NCBI GenBank assembly: GCA_030064845.1
Contig: JASJEC010000050.1
Span: 1 to 64,000 of the forward strand
Source of the DNA: Kiloniellales bacterium
Lineage (GTDB): Bacteria > Pseudomonadota > Alphaproteobacteria > Kiloniellales > JAKSDN01
DNA length: 64,000 bases
Direction: 5' to 3'
In this document: in pieces, positions 62,490-64,000 of the stretch
Position numbering within the stretch: position 1 is the stretch's first letter
Layout: every line of letters begins with the position of its first letter
Position numbers and translations under genes: made by a program
Notes under the pieces: model-generated
What the model saw: only the letters and a program-made list of their open reading frames with translations
Databases searched by the model: none
What the model was told of the DNA's origin: nothing

Positions 62490-62522
62490 AGCCCACATTT
62501 CTCGGACTATCCATGGCCTGCG
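62490..62522 (+). repeat. 32-bp dispersed repeat, copy 2
   Basis: AGCCCACATTTCTCG, a variable centre, then TCCATGGCCTGC; the same pattern appears on the opposite strand at 49075-49106. It lies in the 341-bp DUF815/yajC spacer (62446-62786), which has no supported gene; a GGGGCC/GGCCCC hairpin (62677-62696) precedes yajC. Confidence 0.65.
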
Positions 62523-62786
62523 CGGCCCGTGGCCTGCGCGGCGCCGTGCCTCCGTCGGGCCGGGAACGCCGCGCGCCGCGGTCCGGGCGCATCGGGTGAG
62601 CGGCTCGATGCCGCCTGATGGGAACAGAAAACCGCCCGGGGGTCGCGCCCGGATGGGGTGCGGGCGCCCCCTTTCCGGGGCCGTTCCGCCGGCCCCGGCC
62701 GCCGTTGCAATTCGGGGGCGGCGGGGTATAGTCCGCCGGTTCAGGCCGCCGCGACGGAGGCCGTCGTGACGGGGAAGGGCTTATCC

Positions 62787-63212
62787 ATGTTTATCTCGCC
62801 AGCCTATGCTCAGGCCGCCGGAGCCGATGGCGGTTCGGCCATTGCCACGTTCTTGCCGCTGATCCTGATTTTCGTGGTGTTCTATGTGCTGCTGATCCGC
62901 CCGCAGCAGAAGAAGATGAAGCAGCACCGCGCCATGGTCGAGGCGCTGCGGCGCGGCGACAAGGTCGTCACGGCCGGCGGCCTGATCGGGACCGTCAGCA
63001 AGGTCGTCAGCGACAGCGAGCTGGAGGTCGAGATCGCCGAAGGCGTCAAGGTCAAGCTGGTACGCGGCACGGTGAGCGAGGTGCTGAGCAAGCCCGAGCC
63101 CGCCAAGGCCAGCGAAAAGAAGGGTAAGGGCGAAGCCCCGGCGCCGGCCAACGACCCCGGCAAGGGCAGCAGCCTGCTCGATCGCTTCCTGGGCGGCGGC
63201 AAGAAGAATTGA
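62787..63212 (+). CDS. yajC: Preprotein translocase subunit YajC
   Basis: A 141-residue membrane protein with one helix (FLPLILIFVVFYVLLIRPQQ) and the conserved VTAGGLIGTV domain. It associates with SecDF. ATG 62787 follows GGGGAAGGG; in-frame upstream starts lack a ribosome site. The tail from about residue 105 is Lys/Pro-rich and variable. secD follows after 61 bp. Confidence 0.94.
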   Translation: MFISPAYAQAAGADGGSAIATFLPLILIFVVFYVLLIRPQQKKMKQHRAMVEALRRGDKVVTAGGLIGTVSKVVSDSELEVEIAEGVKVKLVRGTVSEVLSKPEPAKASEKKGKGEAPAPANDPGKGSSLLDRFLGGGKKN

Positions 63213-63273
63213 CGGCCGGCCCGGCGGGCCCATCTAGCCGAAAGAAGACCCCGGCGAGGATTGCTAGCGTTCC

Positions 63274-64000
63274 ATGGTCAACATCCCCAGATGGCAGGTC
63301 ATCTTCGTCCTCGGCGTGGTGCTGATCGGCCTGATTTTCGCCAATCCCAACCTCTTCTCCGAAGAAGCCGTCGAGGCCTGGCCCGACTGGGTCCCGCGCA
63401 AGCAGATTAACCTCGGACTCGATCTCCAGGGCGGCTCCTATCTGCTGATGGAAGCCGATCTCGATAAGGTGGTGCTGCAGCGCTACAAGACCGAGTCGCG
63501 GGCGCTTAGGCGTGAGTTCCGCGAGGCGCGCATCGGCTATCAGGGCGGCATGCGGGTCACCGGCGAGGGCATCACGATGAAGCTGCGCGACCCGGCGCAG
63601 CTCAGTGCCGCGCGGGAGATCATCCGTGACCTCTCGGCGGAGTACGAGACCACCACGAGCGACGAGGGCGAGATCCGCATCGCCTTCACCGATCAGGCGC
63701 TGCTCCAGTTCAAGAACAACATCATGGAGCAGGCCCGTCAGGTTCTGGAAATCCGCATCAACGAGACCGGCCTCAGCGAACCGAGCATTCAGCGCCAGGG
63801 CGAGCGTCGGGTTCTGATCCAGGCGCCTGGCGCCGAAGACCCGGAAGAGCTGAAGGAGATCATCGGGCAGACGGCCCGGCTCGACTTCCGCTCGGTGCGG
63901 CTCGACGTCTTACCGGGGCGGGATCCGATCCCGCCGGGCGCCGAGGTGCTGCCGGAGAGGGTGGAAACCGACCAGGAAGGCAACCCGATCAGGGAACCGC
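63274..64000 (+). CDS. secD: Protein translocase subunit SecD (N-terminal part, runs off the window)
   Basis: The first 242 codons are open to the right edge. An N-terminal transmembrane helix (VIFVLGVVLIGLIFANPNLF) and the SecD block LGLDLQGGSYLLMEADLDKV are clear, followed by the periplasmic P1 domain (VLEIRINETGLSEPSIQRQG and FRSVRL). SecD with SecF uses the proton motive force to finish Sec export. The C-terminal membrane domain is outside the window. Confidence 0.94.
   Translation, partial: MVNIPRWQVIFVLGVVLIGLIFANPNLFSEEAVEAWPDWVPRKQINLGLDLQGGSYLLMEADLDKVVLQRYKTESRALRREFREARIGYQGGMRVTGEGITMKLRDPAQLSAAREIIRDLSAEYETTTSDEGEIRIAFTDQALLQFKNNIMEQARQVLEIRINETGLSEPSIQRQGERRVLIQAPGAEDPEELKEIIGQTARLDFRSVRLDVLPGRDPIPPGAEVLPERVETDQEGNPIREP

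Overview
The window is a high-GC alphaproteobacterial chromosome segment, most likely from the Rhodospirillales or a related order. The evidence is a PopZ homologue next to valS, the conserved block xth-erpA-dgt-(SPOR)-nagZ-M50-scpA-scpB-tatABC-serS-surE-pcm-nlpD/yajC-secD, and overlapping operons with occasional GTG starts. I see no rRNA, CRISPR array, insertion sequence or prophage. Two tRNA genes (Asn, Cys) lie on the minus strand near 26 kb. Assignments rest on reading motifs and context; no database search was run.

Layout. 1-3.7 kb: a tight-adherence (Tad/Flp pilus) minor-component cassette with a TadG-like von Willebrand A protein and several TadE-like proteins; the gene cut by the left edge is a near-copy of the gene at 2597-3190. 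3.9-7.7 kb: an ExeA-like ATPase, a nucleotide-sugar dehydrogenase and a polysaccharide-deacetylase-like gene boxed by two inverted copies of a 146-bp palindromic repeat. 8.0-21.9 kb: the main accessory region. It has a FadR-type regulator, a divergent GlnT/GmaS-like ligase, a three-subunit MgsABC-like (split glutamate synthase) set, an unrecognised 129-aa protein, a glycine-betaine-type ABC importer with a double permease, a TauD-type dioxygenase, a short-chain dehydrogenase, a SMI1/KNR4 protein and a beta-keto acid cleavage enzyme. Together they look like an uptake and catabolic system for a quaternary or methylated amine whose nitrogen passes through gamma-glutamyl intermediates.

22-42 kb: mixed housekeeping and envelope genes (DMT exporters, lipoproteins, alpha/beta hydrolase, SH3 lipoprotein, PCM-like methyltransferase, TolC, PopZ, ValS, dimethylarginine-hydrolase-like enzyme, IlvD), a REC-PilZ regulator, a DUF1194 protein and a complete phosphonate-type importer phnD-phnC-phnE-phnE. 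42-64 kb: rhomboid protease, GFA protein, exonuclease III, ErpA, dGTPase, then the conserved division/secretion block ending in truncated secD. In that block argS, usually found between dgt and the SPOR gene in relatives, is absent and replaced by about 430 bp carrying at most one small ORF. An orphan FbpC-type ATPase sits between scpB and tatA, and an M81 peptidase plus a class III cyclase sit between the LysM/M23 gene and the DUF815 ATPase.

Small-scale structure includes a modular AGAGCAG/AGAGCGG palindrome family, a 32-bp dispersed repeat shared by two spacers, several intrinsic terminators, a repeated AATTGGTT-ACAAC motif flanking the divergent glnT/regulator promoters, and a 15% GC patch inside tatB.
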